Of a stretch of DNA of 64,000 nt, positions 29,145 through 38,697 are shown piece after piece. The position numbers were made by a program, and so were the translations under genes. Source of the DNA: Halomonas sp. (GTDB lineage: Bacteria; Pseudomonadota; Gammaproteobacteria; Pseudomonadales; Halomonadaceae); NCBI RefSeq assembly GCF_017983445.1, contig NZ_JAGOBJ010000001.1, positions 61,632 to 125,631 of the forward strand, written 5' to 3'. The notes under the pieces are model-generated. The model searched no databases. It was not told the origin of the DNA and was given only the letters and a program-made list of their open reading frames with translations. Positions within the stretch are counted from its first letter, which is position 1; every line of letters begins with the position of its first letter.

Positions 29145-29173
29145 AAAACCCACGCCTTGGCGTGGGTTTTTGT
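29145..29173 (+). terminator. Rho-independent terminator of rpmE
   Basis: Perfect stem AAAACCCACGCC / GGCGTGGGTTTT (29145-29156 and 29159-29170) with an effective 4-nt loop, followed by Ts. The remainder of the 312-bp gap to the malic enzyme gene is AT-rich and holds no reading frame that I can support. Confidence 0.9.
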
Positions 29174-29341
29174 TGGTGCTAAATAATGGAAAAAATTTCC
29201 AAAAATGCTGCGGCACAGCAATAAGCAAACCATTATAGCTAGCATGGGCGTACATAAGATTCAGCAAATAGCTGAGAAAAGTAATTAACGTGAAGGAATA
29301 TACGCTTAAACAGGCGTTTTCTTTTTGAGTTGACAGCTTGC

Positions 29342-29368
29342 TTGAGACGACTTGGGTTTTTCTATATT
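29342..29368 (+). promoter_or_regulatory. Weak candidate promoter of the malic enzyme gene
   Basis: TTGAGA at 29342-29347 and TATATT at 29363-29368, but the spacer is only 15 bp. A perfect TTGACA at 29330-29335 is too far from this -10. The true promoter is not settled. Confidence 0.3.
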
Positions 29369-29411
29369 CTGAAGTGACTTATATCTACTTTAGGCTAATT
29401 GGAACCTGACT

Positions 29412-30683
29412 ATGACGGATGCAAATAAGCAGGCAGCGCTGGATTATCATGCAAAACCGATTCCCGGTAAGCTTTCAGTAGAGTTAACCAAACCCACCGC
29501 AACGGCGCGCGATTTAGCGCTGGCCTACAGCCCTGGCGTTGCAGAGCCCGTTCGCGAAATCGCCCGTGATCCAGAAAATGCTTACCGTTATACGGGTAAG
29601 GGTAACCTGGTTGCCGTTATTACCGACGGCAGCGCCATTCTGGGCCTGGGTAATCTTGGTCCGCTGGCAAGCAAGCCGGTCATGGAAGGCAAGGGCGTAC
29701 TGTTCAAATGCTTCGCCGGTATCAACTCGGTGGATATCGAAGTGGACGCTGAAAGCCCGCAGGCGTTTATCGATACCGTTGCCCGCATTGCCGATACCTG
29801 GGGTGGCATCAACCTTGAAGATATCAAGGCGCCTGAGTGCTTTGAAATCGAAAAGGCGCTGACTGAACGCTGTAACATCCCCGTCTTTCACGATGACCAG
29901 CACGGCACCGCGATCGTTACGGCCGCTGGCATGCTGAATGCGTTGGAAATCGCCGGTAAAACCATCGAGAACGTGAAGATCGTTTGCATGGGTGCCGGTG
30001 CAGCTGCCATTGCCTGTATGCGTCTGCTGGTTTCCTGTGGCGCCAAAAAAGAAAATCTGGTGATGCTGGATCGCCGTGGCGTTATTCATGCCGGGCGTGA
30101 TGGGATCAATGAGTACAAGGCAGAGTTTGCCCTGAATACCGAGATGCGTACGCTGAATGACGCGATCGACGGTGCCGACGTGTTTATCGGCCTTTCCGGC
30201 CCGGGCCTGCTGTCGGCTGAGCAGGTTAAAAAGATGGCTGCAGACCCGGTTATTTTTGCCTGCACCAACCCTGATCCTGAAATTCACCCGGATGTTGCCC
30301 GCGAAGCGCGCCCGGATGTCATTATGGCAACCGGACGCTCCGACTTCCCCAACCAGGTGAACAACGTACTGGGCTTCCCGTTTATTTTCCGGGGCGCGCT
30401 GGACGTTCGTGCCACGCGGATCAACGAAGCCATGAAGCTTGCCGCTGTGCACGCCTTGAAAGATTTGGCCCGTGAGCCGGTGCCGGAAGAAGTGCTTAGT
30501 GCTTATGAGCGCACGGAAATGAGCTTTGGCCGCGAGTACATTATCCCTACACCGGTCGATGTTCGCCTGCTTGAGCGCGTTTCCTCCGCAGTTGCTCAGG
30601 CAGCGGTAGATTCAGGTGTCGCGCGCAAGCCTTACCCGGCGCACTACCCGCTAAAAACGATTAACGACGTTTACGGCGGCTAA
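29412..30683 (+). CDS. maeB: NADP-dependent malic enzyme, short form
   Basis: Oxidative decarboxylation of malate to pyruvate with production of NADPH. It has 423 residues. Malic-enzyme motifs are LAYSPGVAEP, the catalytic region INLEDIKAPECFEIE with the metal ligands, VFHDDQHGTAIVT, and the nucleotide fold VCMGAGAAAIACMRLL. The phosphotransacetylase-like domain found in the long E. coli MaeB is missing, as in Pseudomonas. It begins with ATG after GGAAC. Single gene with a terminator-like hairpin behind it. Confidence 0.95.
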   Translation: MTDANKQAALDYHAKPIPGKLSVELTKPTATARDLALAYSPGVAEPVREIARDPENAYRYTGKGNLVAVITDGSAILGLGNLGPLASKPVMEGKGVLFKCFAGINSVDIEVDAESPQAFIDTVARIADTWGGINLEDIKAPECFEIEKALTERCNIPVFHDDQHGTAIVTAAGMLNALEIAGKTIENVKIVCMGAGAAAIACMRLLVSCGAKKENLVMLDRRGVIHAGRDGINEYKAEFALNTEMRTLNDAIDGADVFIGLSGPGLLSAEQVKKMAADPVIFACTNPDPEIHPDVAREARPDVIMATGRSDFPNQVNNVLGFPFIFRGALDVRATRINEAMKLAAVHALKDLAREPVPEEVLSAYERTEMSFGREYIIPTPVDVRLLERVSSAVAQAAVDSGVARKPYPAHYPLKTINDVYGG

Positions 30684-30703
30684 AATCTGCTGATGGCTTT
30701 TAA

Positions 30704-30728
30704 AACGCCCGCACTGGCTGCGGGCGTT
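30704..30728 (+). terminator. Hairpin after the malic enzyme gene
   Basis: Perfect 10-bp stem AACGCCCGCA / TGCGGGCGTT (30704-30713 and 30719-30728) with loop CTGGC; the following sequence has scattered Ts only, so termination may be imperfect. It lies between convergent maeB and tesB. Confidence 0.65.
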
Positions 30729-30788
30729 GTCGTTCATGCATGTTTCTGTCGAGTACTCATGACCCGGCGAAGGCCCGGTATCATGGGA

Positions 30789-31616
30789 TTAACGAATCGG
30801 CTCATCATGCATGCGCGTTAGCCCTTCCTGAGCCGTAGAGGCAATTAGACGGCCATCGCGGCTATAGATATGCCCGCGAGCCAAGCCTCTTGAACCGCCC
30901 GCCCAAGGCGAATCAATCACGTACAGCAACCATTCATCCAGCCGCGTGTCTTCGTGCAGCCACAGCGTATGGTCAAGGCTTGCGATACGTAGTTTGGGGT
31001 CGGTGAACTGAATGCCGTGGGGCAGCAGGCTGGTGGTCAGTAGGTTGAAGTCCGAAGCATAAGACAGCAGATGCCGATGCAACGCCGGGTCGTCCGGCAG
31101 CGTGCCTGAAAAGCGAAACCACAAGCACTGCCCGGCCGGGGCGCCATTATCCGGATTGCCTTTAATATGCAGAAACTCAATCGGATGGCCTGGAAAGCGA
31201 GCGTGCTTGGCGGCGCCGCTCTCGATCAGGGCTTCTGGCGACTCGACCTGGGGCATCGAGCGCTGATGATGGAATCCGGCTTCAGCGCTGTGAAAAGAGG
31301 CGCTGCAGAAGAAAATCGGCCGCCCTTTTTGTATCGCCGTTACGCGGCGGGTGGTAAAACTTCCGCCGTCGCGCACGTTATCGACCTGATACACGACCGG
31401 ACGGTGTGGGTCGCCGGGGCGCAGAAAATAACCGTGCTGGGAGTGAGGGCGACGCTCCTCTGGCACCGTGCGCGAGGCTGCTGCGAGCGCTTGCCCCAAT
31501 ACCTGCCCGCCATACAGCTGAGGAAAGCCTAAATCCTGGCTTTGGCCACGAAACAGCGTTTCTTCCAGGGCTTCAAGCTCAAGTAAATTTACTAACGTAT
31601 TCAGCGCGTCGGTCAT
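30789..31616 (-). CDS. tesB: Acyl-CoA thioesterase II
   Basis: A 275-residue double hot-dog thioesterase hydrolysing medium and long acyl-CoA. Typical stretches are LEETLFRGQSQDLGFPQLYGGQVLGQAL at the N terminus, HGYFLRPGDPHRPVVYQV, RDGGSFTTRRV, and in the second half ASLDHTLWLHEDTRLDEWLLY with the catalytic Asp of the D-T/S-Q triad. Length and layout are normal. Convergent with maeB and divergent from tadA. Confidence 0.94.
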   Translation of the reverse strand: MTDALNTLVNLLELEALEETLFRGQSQDLGFPQLYGGQVLGQALAAASRTVPEERRPHSQHGYFLRPGDPHRPVVYQVDNVRDGGSFTTRRVTAIQKGRPIFFCSASFHSAEAGFHHQRSMPQVESPEALIESGAAKHARFPGHPIEFLHIKGNPDNGAPAGQCLWFRFSGTLPDDPALHRHLLSYASDFNLLTTSLLPHGIQFTDPKLRIASLDHTLWLHEDTRLDEWLLYVIDSPWAGGSRGLARGHIYSRDGRLIASTAQEGLTRMHDEPIR

Positions 31617-31621
31617 TCTAG

Positions 31622-32176
<555 letters not shown>

Positions 32177-32287
32177 ATTGTCTTATAGCTTACTGCGGTG
32201 TAAAAGAGCCTTTAGTGAGCGCTGGGTGTCGATAGATAATCGTTAACGCGAACGGGTGGCATTGCAGGGCAGTGTCAGGGAGAAGCG

Positions 32288-32821
32288 GTGCTTATGGCGT
32301 GGAATGTGTTAATTGTTTTGGTCACGGTGGCGAGCATGGAGCTTATCGCTACGCTGGCGCATAAGTACATCATGCACGGCTGGGGATGGGGCTGGCATCG
32401 CTCGCACCATCGGCCGCGCACGGGATGGTTTGAGCTTAACGATTTATATGCCGTGGTATTTGCCGTGCTGGCCATTGTTCTCATCGCGTTGGGCACGGCA
32501 GGCCTATGGCCCCTGCAGTGGATCGGGGCGGGCATGACAGCTTATGGCGCGATCTATTTCATCGTGCACGATGGCCTAGTGCATAAGCGTTGGCCATTTC
32601 GTTATATTCCTCGGCGCGGCTATCTTAAACGTTTGTACACAGCACATCGCCTGCATCATGCCGTTAAAAGCCGTGAAGAGTGTGTATCGTTTGGTTTTTT
32701 ATACTCGCCGCCGGTGGAAAAGCTTCAGACGGTGTTAAGAAGCCGTCACGCAAAATCGGCTAGTCCGGACGTTGCCAAAGACCCGAAGGGCGCGGCGCGG
32801 GTGTCGCCACGCGAGAACTAA
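32288..32821 (+). CDS. crtZ: Beta-carotene 3-hydroxylase
   Basis: A 177-residue membrane-bound di-iron hydroxylase converting beta-carotene to zeaxanthin via cryptoxanthin. The four histidine motifs of the family are present: HKYIMH, HRSHH, HDGLVH and HRLHH, with about four hydrophobic segments. The start is GTG 32288, five bases after GGGAG, or ATG 32294. The last 62 bp overlap the end of convergent crtB, and the C-terminal ~30 residues are a basic, probably non-essential tail. The arrangement mirrors Pantoea, where crtZ also faces crtB. Confidence 0.95.
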   Translation: MLMAWNVLIVLVTVASMELIATLAHKYIMHGWGWGWHRSHHRPRTGWFELNDLYAVVFAVLAIVLIALGTAGLWPLQWIGAGMTAYGAIYFIVHDGLVHKRWPFRYIPRRGYLKRLYTAHRLHHAVKSREECVSFGFLYSPPVEKLQTVLRSRHAKSASPDVAKDPKGAARVSPREN

Positions 32822-33686
32822 GTGCCTGTGTGGCGCCCTTGATCAGCAGCGCCAATTTTTCATGGGTACTTGTGCCCTGGCGCTTGTCCCAGGCGTTTTC
32901 TCCGGCGCGTTGAACTTTCAAGCCAATTTTACGATAGACCCCACGGGCGGTGGCAATGGCCCAGGCCGAGCGCAGCGGCAGCCCGGCAAGCCCGGCGGTT
33001 GCAGAGGCGTAGTAGGGCTCGGCTTCTTCGACCAGTCGATTGGCAAGCCGCGCCACCTGAGGGCGATAGGCAGGGTCGGCAAGCTCTGCGGGTGAAAGCC
33101 CTTCCTCTGCAAGCCAGCTCTCCGGCAGATAGCATCGCCCCACGCGGGCGTCTTCCACAATATCCCGGGCAATATTGGTTAACTGAAAGGCCAGCCCCAG
33201 GTCGCAGGCGTGATCCAGCACGGCTTCATCGCGCACGCCCATTACCTGCGCCATCATGAGCCCCACTACGCCCGCAACGTGATAGCAGTAACGCAGCGTA
33301 TCCTCAAACGAGAGGTAGCGCTCCTCACGAACGTCCATGGCAAACCCTTCAAGATGCTCGAACGCGCGTTTGGGCGGGATCGAGTGTTCTAGGGCCACCT
33401 CCTGAAAGGCCGCAAAGGCAGGCGTTTTCATGGGTTCGCCAGCGTAAGCCTGGCGGGTCTGCTCTTGCAGGGTATTCAAGCGCTGCCGGGCGCTGGTCGG
33501 GTTATCCATGACAGCATTAAAGCCCAGCGTCTGATCATCAATAACGTCATCACAGTGCCGGCACCAGGCGTAGAGCATCAATGCGCTGCGCCGTGTACGG
33601 GCATCGAACAGCTTGGCCGCGGTATCAAAGCTTTTCGACCCGACGGCCATGGTCTGGGTGGCGTGATCAAGCAGCGGCTGATTCAT
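32760..33686 (-). CDS. crtB: Phytoene synthase
   Basis: Joins two geranylgeranyl diphosphates head to head to phytoene. It has 308 residues. The first Asp-rich motif is CDDVIDD at about 45-51, and the region around RDIVEDARVGRCYLPESW holds the second (DxxxD) with the phytoene synthase signature. Start overlaps the crtI stop (ATGA). The end overlaps convergent crtZ by 62 bp. Confidence 0.96.
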   Translation of the reverse strand: MNQPLLDHATQTMAVGSKSFDTAAKLFDARTRRSALMLYAWCRHCDDVIDDQTLGFNAVMDNPTSARQRLNTLQEQTRQAYAGEPMKTPAFAAFQEVALEHSIPPKRAFEHLEGFAMDVREERYLSFEDTLRYCYHVAGVVGLMMAQVMGVRDEAVLDHACDLGLAFQLTNIARDIVEDARVGRCYLPESWLAEEGLSPAELADPAYRPQVARLANRLVEEAEPYYASATAGLAGLPLRSAWAIATARGVYRKIGLKVQRAGENAWDKRQGTSTHEKLALLIKGATQALSSRVATPAPRPSGLWQRPD

Positions 33687-35167
33687 GGGGCCAATTGCTC
33701 CAGCATTAATCCTGCCGTCGCTTTGGCCGAGCCAATCACCCCTGGTACGCCTGCGCCTGGATGTGTGCCAGCTCCCACCAGGTAGAGATTGGCAATCCGG
33801 CTATCGCGGTTATGCGGGCGGAACCAGGCGCTTTGGGTAAGAATCGGTTCGACGGAAAACGCCGAGCCCTGATAGGCGCCCAGCTGATCGCGAAAATCAA
33901 ACGGCGTGAACATGCGGTGGGTCACCAGCTGCTCGCGCAGCCCCGGCATATAGTGCTGTTCAAGGTAGTCAAAAATACGCTCACGCAGGCGAGGGCCCTC
34001 CACTTCCCAATCCAGATTAGCGGTGCCCAAATGCGGTACCGGCGCCAATACGTAGTAGCTGCCGCAGCCGGGCGGCGCCAAGGAGGGGTCGGTTACACAC
34101 GGCGCATGAAGGTAGAGCGAGAAATCCTCGGCCAGAGCGTCGCTGTTGAAAATATCGTCAATCAGCTCCTTGTAGCGCGGTCCAAAGCAGACAGTGTGAT
34201 GGGCCAACTGGTCGTGATGATGGTTAAGCCCGAAGTAGAGCACGAACAGCGAGTTACTCATACGCTTGCGCTTGAGCGAAGTGCTGCGCTTGGCGCCTAC
34301 CGGGTGGTGGCCTAAAAGCTTTTCATAGGTGTGCACCACATCCGCATTCGATGCCACAGCACTCGCTTCAATACGTCGGCCATCGGCAAGCTGTACCGCC
34401 TGTAGAGTATTGCCCTCAGCCTCAATCTGTGTGACTTCGGCGTTAAGCTCAATCTCGCCGCCCAAATCTTTAAACAGCTGGACCATGCCTTGCACCAGCG
34501 CCCCCGTGCCGCCGCGCGGAAACCACACGCCCCATTCGCGTTCAAGCGCGTGAATCAGCGTGTAAATGGACGAGGTGGCAAACGGATTACCGCCGACCAG
34601 CAGCGAATGAAACGAGAACGCCTGGCGCAAGTGATCGTCTTCAATAAACTTGGCAACCATGCTGTATACGCTTCGCCAGGCCTGCAGTCGCGCCAGCTGT
34701 GGGCCAGCCTTCACCATATCGCGAAACGACAGAAACGGAACGGTGCCAAGCTTTAAGTACCCTTCTTTAAACACTGCCTGAGAGTAGTCTAAAAAGCGCC
34801 GGTAGCCTTCTACGTCCTGAGGGTTAAAGTTTGCTATCTGCGCCTCAAGATTTGCCTGGTCGTTATCGTAATTGAATACCTTTCCCGACTCCCAGCATAG
34901 GCGATAAAAGGGGGTGACCGGCATCAGCTCGACGTAATCTTCCAGGCGCTTCCCGGCCAGGGTAAAGAGTTCTTCAATGGCGCTTGGGTCGGTGATTACT
35001 GTAGGGCCTGCATCAAAGGTAAAGCCCTGATCTTGATAGACGTAGGCGCGCCCGCCGGGCTTGTCGCGCTGCTCAAGAATCAGCGTGGGCACGCCCGCCG
35101 CCTGCAGGCGAATGGCCAGGGCCAGGCCGCCAAAGCCAGATCCAATTACGATCGTTTTACTCATCAT
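33683..35167 (-). CDS. crtI: Phytoene desaturase (lycopene-forming)
   Basis: A 494-residue FAD-dependent desaturase adding four double bonds to phytoene to make lycopene. The N-terminal dinucleotide fold is TIVIGSGFGGLALAIRL, followed by ERDKPGG-like QRDKPGGRAYVYQDQGFTFDAGPTVI. The C-terminal bacterial phytoene dehydrogenase signature reads NLYLVGAGTHPGAGVPGVIGSAKATAGLM. Its ATG lies inside the end of crtY (11-bp overlap), and crtB overlaps its stop, so the three are translationally coupled. Confidence 0.96.
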   Translation of the reverse strand: MMSKTIVIGSGFGGLALAIRLQAAGVPTLILEQRDKPGGRAYVYQDQGFTFDAGPTVITDPSAIEELFTLAGKRLEDYVELMPVTPFYRLCWESGKVFNYDNDQANLEAQIANFNPQDVEGYRRFLDYSQAVFKEGYLKLGTVPFLSFRDMVKAGPQLARLQAWRSVYSMVAKFIEDDHLRQAFSFHSLLVGGNPFATSSIYTLIHALEREWGVWFPRGGTGALVQGMVQLFKDLGGEIELNAEVTQIEAEGNTLQAVQLADGRRIEASAVASNADVVHTYEKLLGHHPVGAKRSTSLKRKRMSNSLFVLYFGLNHHHDQLAHHTVCFGPRYKELIDDIFNSDALAEDFSLYLHAPCVTDPSLAPPGCGSYYVLAPVPHLGTANLDWEVEGPRLRERIFDYLEQHYMPGLREQLVTHRMFTPFDFRDQLGAYQGSAFSVEPILTQSAWFRPHNRDSRIANLYLVGAGTHPGAGVPGVIGSAKATAGLMLEQLAP

Positions 35168-36335
35168 GAAAGGCTCTCAGCCGAGGGGTTTGTTTAAGCA
35201 CGGCCTGCAGGGCTTCGCCCACCGGTACCGGCGGTTTGCCTGACAGGATTCGCGCCTTGTCGGCCAGAGTCGGCTGGCCTGCGTAAAAGCGTGCGATAAG
35301 TGCATCGTTCAAGCCGTAAAAACGCTGCATCACCCGCCAGCGATTCTCCGCTGGCCCGGCCAGAAACAGCATGCGGTTGAGCATGCGGAAAAAACGCTGC
35401 TGCTGCCAGCGGCGCGCGGCAAAGCGTTTTATTAGCTCAAAAAGCGTGCCGGTATCCAGCGTTTGCTGTGCAGCGATCATGTCGGCCAGCTCGACCGCGT
35501 GAGGCAGTGAATACCCGGTCGTTGAGTGAAAGAGCCCCGCACGTAGCCCGCTCACGGGTTGCTGCTGCGCTGCCTGCCAGAACGCCTCGAAATCGCCCGC
35601 CAGGGTAATTGGCAGGTTGCCGCGCTCCTCGCGTTTAAGCGTTGCTAGCTGCCAGCTTTGGGCCGCCGCGTAATGTTTGATATTGGTGCGTGCCTGCTGT
35701 TCATCCAGCGTAGCCTGATCAATGTAGTGCGTATCTTCGATGAGAAGCTCGTCGGCGGAAAGCGGTAGCGTATAGACGAAGCGGTAGCCTGTCGTCTGGT
35801 CGACAGTGGCATCCATCAGGCGAGGCTGGGTTAATCCGTGGGGCTTGCTCAGCTGCCACTGCTGGCCGATAAACGCCTGAGCGCCAATGGTCAAATGTGG
35901 GCTGGGTTGATAACCCCTGCCATCAATCACTGCCGCTGCGCTAAGCATGGTGCCGTCGAGAAGTTTAACGCTGGTGGGCGTGACGCTGGTCACTTGGGTA
36001 TGCGTCATTAGATGTTCGCCCAGAGCTTTTTCCATGGCGCTCGCAAAGCGTTCAGAGGTCACGCTTAAATAGGCATTGGGCAGCTTGCGGGTAAATTCAG
36101 GAAAGCGCACCTCGTAGCCCTGCCAGCAATGGGCTACCAAGGGGGCAAGCCAGGCGTGTTGCGCTGCGCTCAAGTCGCCCTCATGAAACGACCAGGTATG
36201 GTTACCGCCTGGCCGTTCCCCGGCTTCCAGCACCAACACCTTCAAGTCAGGCTGACGCTGCTTCAGCCTCCAGGCTATCAAACCGTTGGCCAAGCCTGCG
36301 CCTACCAAAATCAGATCCCACTGGGTATTCATCAT
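35157..36335 (-). CDS. crtY: Lycopene beta-cyclase
   Basis: A 392-residue flavoprotein of the CrtY class that closes both ends of lycopene to beta-ionone rings. Dinucleotide-binding motif DLILVGAGLANGLIAWRL, then GNHTWSFHEGD, VIDGRGY, and the redox-neutral cyclase signature region PLSADELLIEDTHY. Its ATG overlaps the crtX stop by 4 bp, and crtI begins within its last codons. Confidence 0.95.
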   Translation of the reverse strand: MMNTQWDLILVGAGLANGLIAWRLKQRQPDLKVLVLEAGERPGGNHTWSFHEGDLSAAQHAWLAPLVAHCWQGYEVRFPEFTRKLPNAYLSVTSERFASAMEKALGEHLMTHTQVTSVTPTSVKLLDGTMLSAAAVIDGRGYQPSPHLTIGAQAFIGQQWQLSKPHGLTQPRLMDATVDQTTGYRFVYTLPLSADELLIEDTHYIDQATLDEQQARTNIKHYAAAQSWQLATLKREERGNLPITLAGDFEAFWQAAQQQPVSGLRAGLFHSTTGYSLPHAVELADMIAAQQTLDTGTLFELIKRFAARRWQQQRFFRMLNRMLFLAGPAENRWRVMQRFYGLNDALIARFYAGQPTLADKARILSGKPPVPVGEALQAVLKQTPRLRAFHDE

Positions 36336-37612
36336 GCTGCCCTCGCCAGCACCGGACGCTGTTCGCGTAGCGCCTGCTCGGTAATGTCGGCGGCCTTTTT
36401 TGCTCCGCCTGTCTGGCCAAACGATGCACGCATGGCATGCAGGCGCTGTTGATAAGTGTCATTGTTGAGCAGGCGGCTCAACCGCTTTGCCACTGTCGAT
36501 GCGCTTGAGAAACGAGAAACGCTTTGGCCGATCCCGTGATGGACGATGCGCGCGGCAACGCCTGGCTGATCGAAGGCGATAGGAATAGCAAGCATCGGAG
36601 TAGCGCTTTCGACCGCATCAATCACCGTATTCAAGCCGCCATGGGTAATAACGGCACGCGCCTGCTTTAAAACGGCCCGTTGATCGGCAAAGTCGGTAAC
36701 AAAAGTGGCTGGGCAAGTTTCAAGCTGGTTAACCTGAGCAGTACTTAATCCGCCGCAGTGGGCAATCAAAAGCGGCATATTGAGCTGCTGACAGGCCTGA
36801 GCTATTTTGCAAAATAGCGGGTAGCGATGGCCCTGAAGCGTGCCTAGCGAGGCAAACACAAACGGCTGCGTGGGCATATCAGGGTGTGCGCTCCATGTAT
36901 CCGTATCCGGCTTGGGTTCCCGTAAGGGACCTACCGCATGAAAGCAGGCGGGTAGAGCAGTGCGGGGGAAGTCGAGCGCGAAGGGTGTTTGGCTCATTTG
37001 AGCCAACGGCGATAAACAGTCGTGGAGCGAGTGGCGGGGCGTTAATCCAAGGCGCTTGGCATGTCGGGAAATAACGCGCGCCTGGGGGCGCATCAGCCAG
37101 TCATGAATGGTTTCGCTGACTTCATATCGGTGCCTGGCTTGAGCACTGTTTGAATAGGCAAACGGCATCACGGGTAGCGGCAACCCCGGCTCGCGGTTAA
37201 CCGGCAGGGCGCACGCCACCGATACATAAGGCAGGTTCAGCGCGTCGGCGACCAACCCGCCAGCCGCTTCCATTTGATCCACAATTAGCCCATTCACGCC
37301 AAGCGCTTCAAGGGCTGCAGGCAATTCACTGCACAGCATATCGGTGGTGTGGGCCAAATCGCTGATTAACCGAAAAAGCCCCAGGCCCGATGGGCGTGCT
37401 GCCCGCGTTAAGGTCTTGGCCAAGCTACCCACAGGAAGGCGCTGTTCACCCAGCGGGTAAAAGCCGATGCGTGAGTCGCTAAGCAGGCCGCGCGCTTCAA
37501 ACTGTTGCACAAACGTTACCTGATGGCCGCGCTCAATCAACTGTAACGCAAGCGCTTGAAGGGCTTTGACATGGCTATACAGAGGTGGTGCGATAACCGC
37601 ATAGTGGCTCAT
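36332..37612 (-). CDS. crtX: Zeaxanthin glucosyltransferase
   Basis: A 426-residue GT1-family glycosyltransferase attaching glucose to the hydroxyls of zeaxanthin. The N terminus ([23 protein letters not shown]) and the C-terminal UDP-sugar site ([34 protein letters not shown]) are typical, with His-Gly-Gly-x-N in the binding loop. It overlaps fni upstream and crtY downstream by 4 bp each. It shows that the end products are probably polar zeaxanthin glucosides rather than free carotenoids. Confidence 0.93.
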   Translation of the reverse strand: MSHYAVIAPPLYSHVKALQALALQLIERGHQVTFVQQFEARGLLSDSRIGFYPLGEQRLPVGSLAKTLTRAARPSGLGLFRLISDLAHTTDMLCSELPAALEALGVNGLIVDQMEAAGGLVADALNLPYVSVACALPVNREPGLPLPVMPFAYSNSAQARHRYEVSETIHDWLMRPQARVISRHAKRLGLTPRHSLHDCLSPLAQMSQTPFALDFPRTALPACFHAVGPLREPKPDTDTWSAHPDMPTQPFVFASLGTLQGHRYPLFCKIAQACQQLNMPLLIAHCGGLSTAQVNQLETCPATFVTDFADQRAVLKQARAVITHGGLNTVIDAVESATPMLAIPIAFDQPGVAARIVHHGIGQSVSRFSSASTVAKRLSRLLNNDTYQQRLHAMRASFGQTGGAKKAADITEQALREQRPVLARAA

Positions 37613-38652
37613 GCCTGGTTCTCTATACGCAGCAGCGTGGCATGCTTTAACGCGACTAAATCCGCGCTACCCGTACAAAAGCAGGCAACTCGCAGCTGCT
37701 CGATCAGGATTTGAAAGTGTTCGATCACCGCCTCGGCTGAGGTATTGGCGCTGTTTAAGCTTGCTGCCGCCTGGCCTACCAGTTGAGCCCCCAGGCAGAG
37801 CGCTTTTGCGGCGTCAATGCCGTCGTTAATACCTCCCGAGGCGATTAAAGGCATATTGGGCAGCGTTTTACGTAGATCATGCAGCGCTTGGGCGGTTGGA
37901 ATGCCCCAGTCGGCAAAAGCCATGGCCACGGCGCGTTTTTGCGGCGTGCTGGCGCGCTCGCCTTCGACGGCGGCCCAACTGGTGCCACCGGCACCGGCAA
38001 CATCCAGCATGGCGACACCCGCTTCCGCTAACTGGCGACCAACCGGTACTGAAAGCCCTGCGCCGACTTCTTTAACCACTACCGGTACCATCAGCGCTTT
38101 TGCTACCTGCTCTATCGCCAGCAGAATGCCGCGCCAATCACGGTCACCGCCGCTTTGCAGGGCTTCTTGTAATGGATTTATGTGCACAATCAGTGCATCG
38201 GCTTCGATCATGTCGACTGCCTGGCGGGCATAGTCAACGCCGTGCTTGCCAAGTAATTGCGCCGCACCCAGGTTGGCGAGTAAAGGAATATCGGGGGCAA
38301 GCTGGCGCAGTTCGCTTGTTAACCCCCAGTTGGCCTCACTTTCAAGCGCTACGCGTTGGGAACCAACACCCATGGCAAGGCCCAGGGCTTGGGCCGTCTG
38401 GGCTAAATAGCGGTTGATGCTGGTAGCGCGGCTGGCACCGCCGGTCATTGAGCTAATCAGCAGAGGCGCCTGCAGGGTACGCCCGAACAGTGTGGTGCGT
38501 AGATCAATGCTATCCAGGTCGAGCTCGGGCAGGGCGCAGTGCTCAAAGCGCCAGCGCTCAAACCCTGTGCGGATAGTTTTTCTAGCCAGCGCCGGATTGA
38601 GCACAATATCCAGGTGGTCGTTTTTACGCTGCGTCAGCTCGGTGTCCTTCAT
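37609..38652 (-). CDS. fni: Type 2 isopentenyl-diphosphate isomerase
   Basis: A 347-residue FMN-dependent isomerase interconverting IPP and DMAPP, unrelated to Idi-1. Features: [10 protein letters not shown] at the N terminus, the flavin-binding MTGG in [53 protein letters not shown] and [16 protein letters not shown], all of the IDI-2 family. It lies between crtE and crtX, as idi does in Pantoea clusters, and should raise DMAPP supply for carotenoids. 4-bp overlap with crtX; 45 bp after crtE. Confidence 0.95.
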   Translation of the reverse strand: MKDTELTQRKNDHLDIVLNPALARKTIRTGFERWRFEHCALPELDLDSIDLRTTLFGRTLQAPLLISSMTGGASRATSINRYLAQTAQALGLAMGVGSQRVALESEANWGLTSELRQLAPDIPLLANLGAAQLLGKHGVDYARQAVDMIEADALIVHINPLQEALQSGGDRDWRGILLAIEQVAKALMVPVVVKEVGAGLSVPVGRQLAEAGVAMLDVAGAGGTSWAAVEGERASTPQKRAVAMAFADWGIPTAQALHDLRKTLPNMPLIASGGINDGIDAAKALCLGAQLVGQAAASLNSANTSAEAVIEHFQILIEQLRVACFCTGSADLVALKHATLLRIENQA

Positions 38653-38697
38653 TGCCGCTCCCTTGAATCTGAATCCCGCACAGTCAAACGTGGTGCG

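Noticed and set aside
29514-30452. 312-codon frame opposite the malic enzyme gene
   Set aside because: Antisense shadow; the malic enzyme signatures settle the coding strand.
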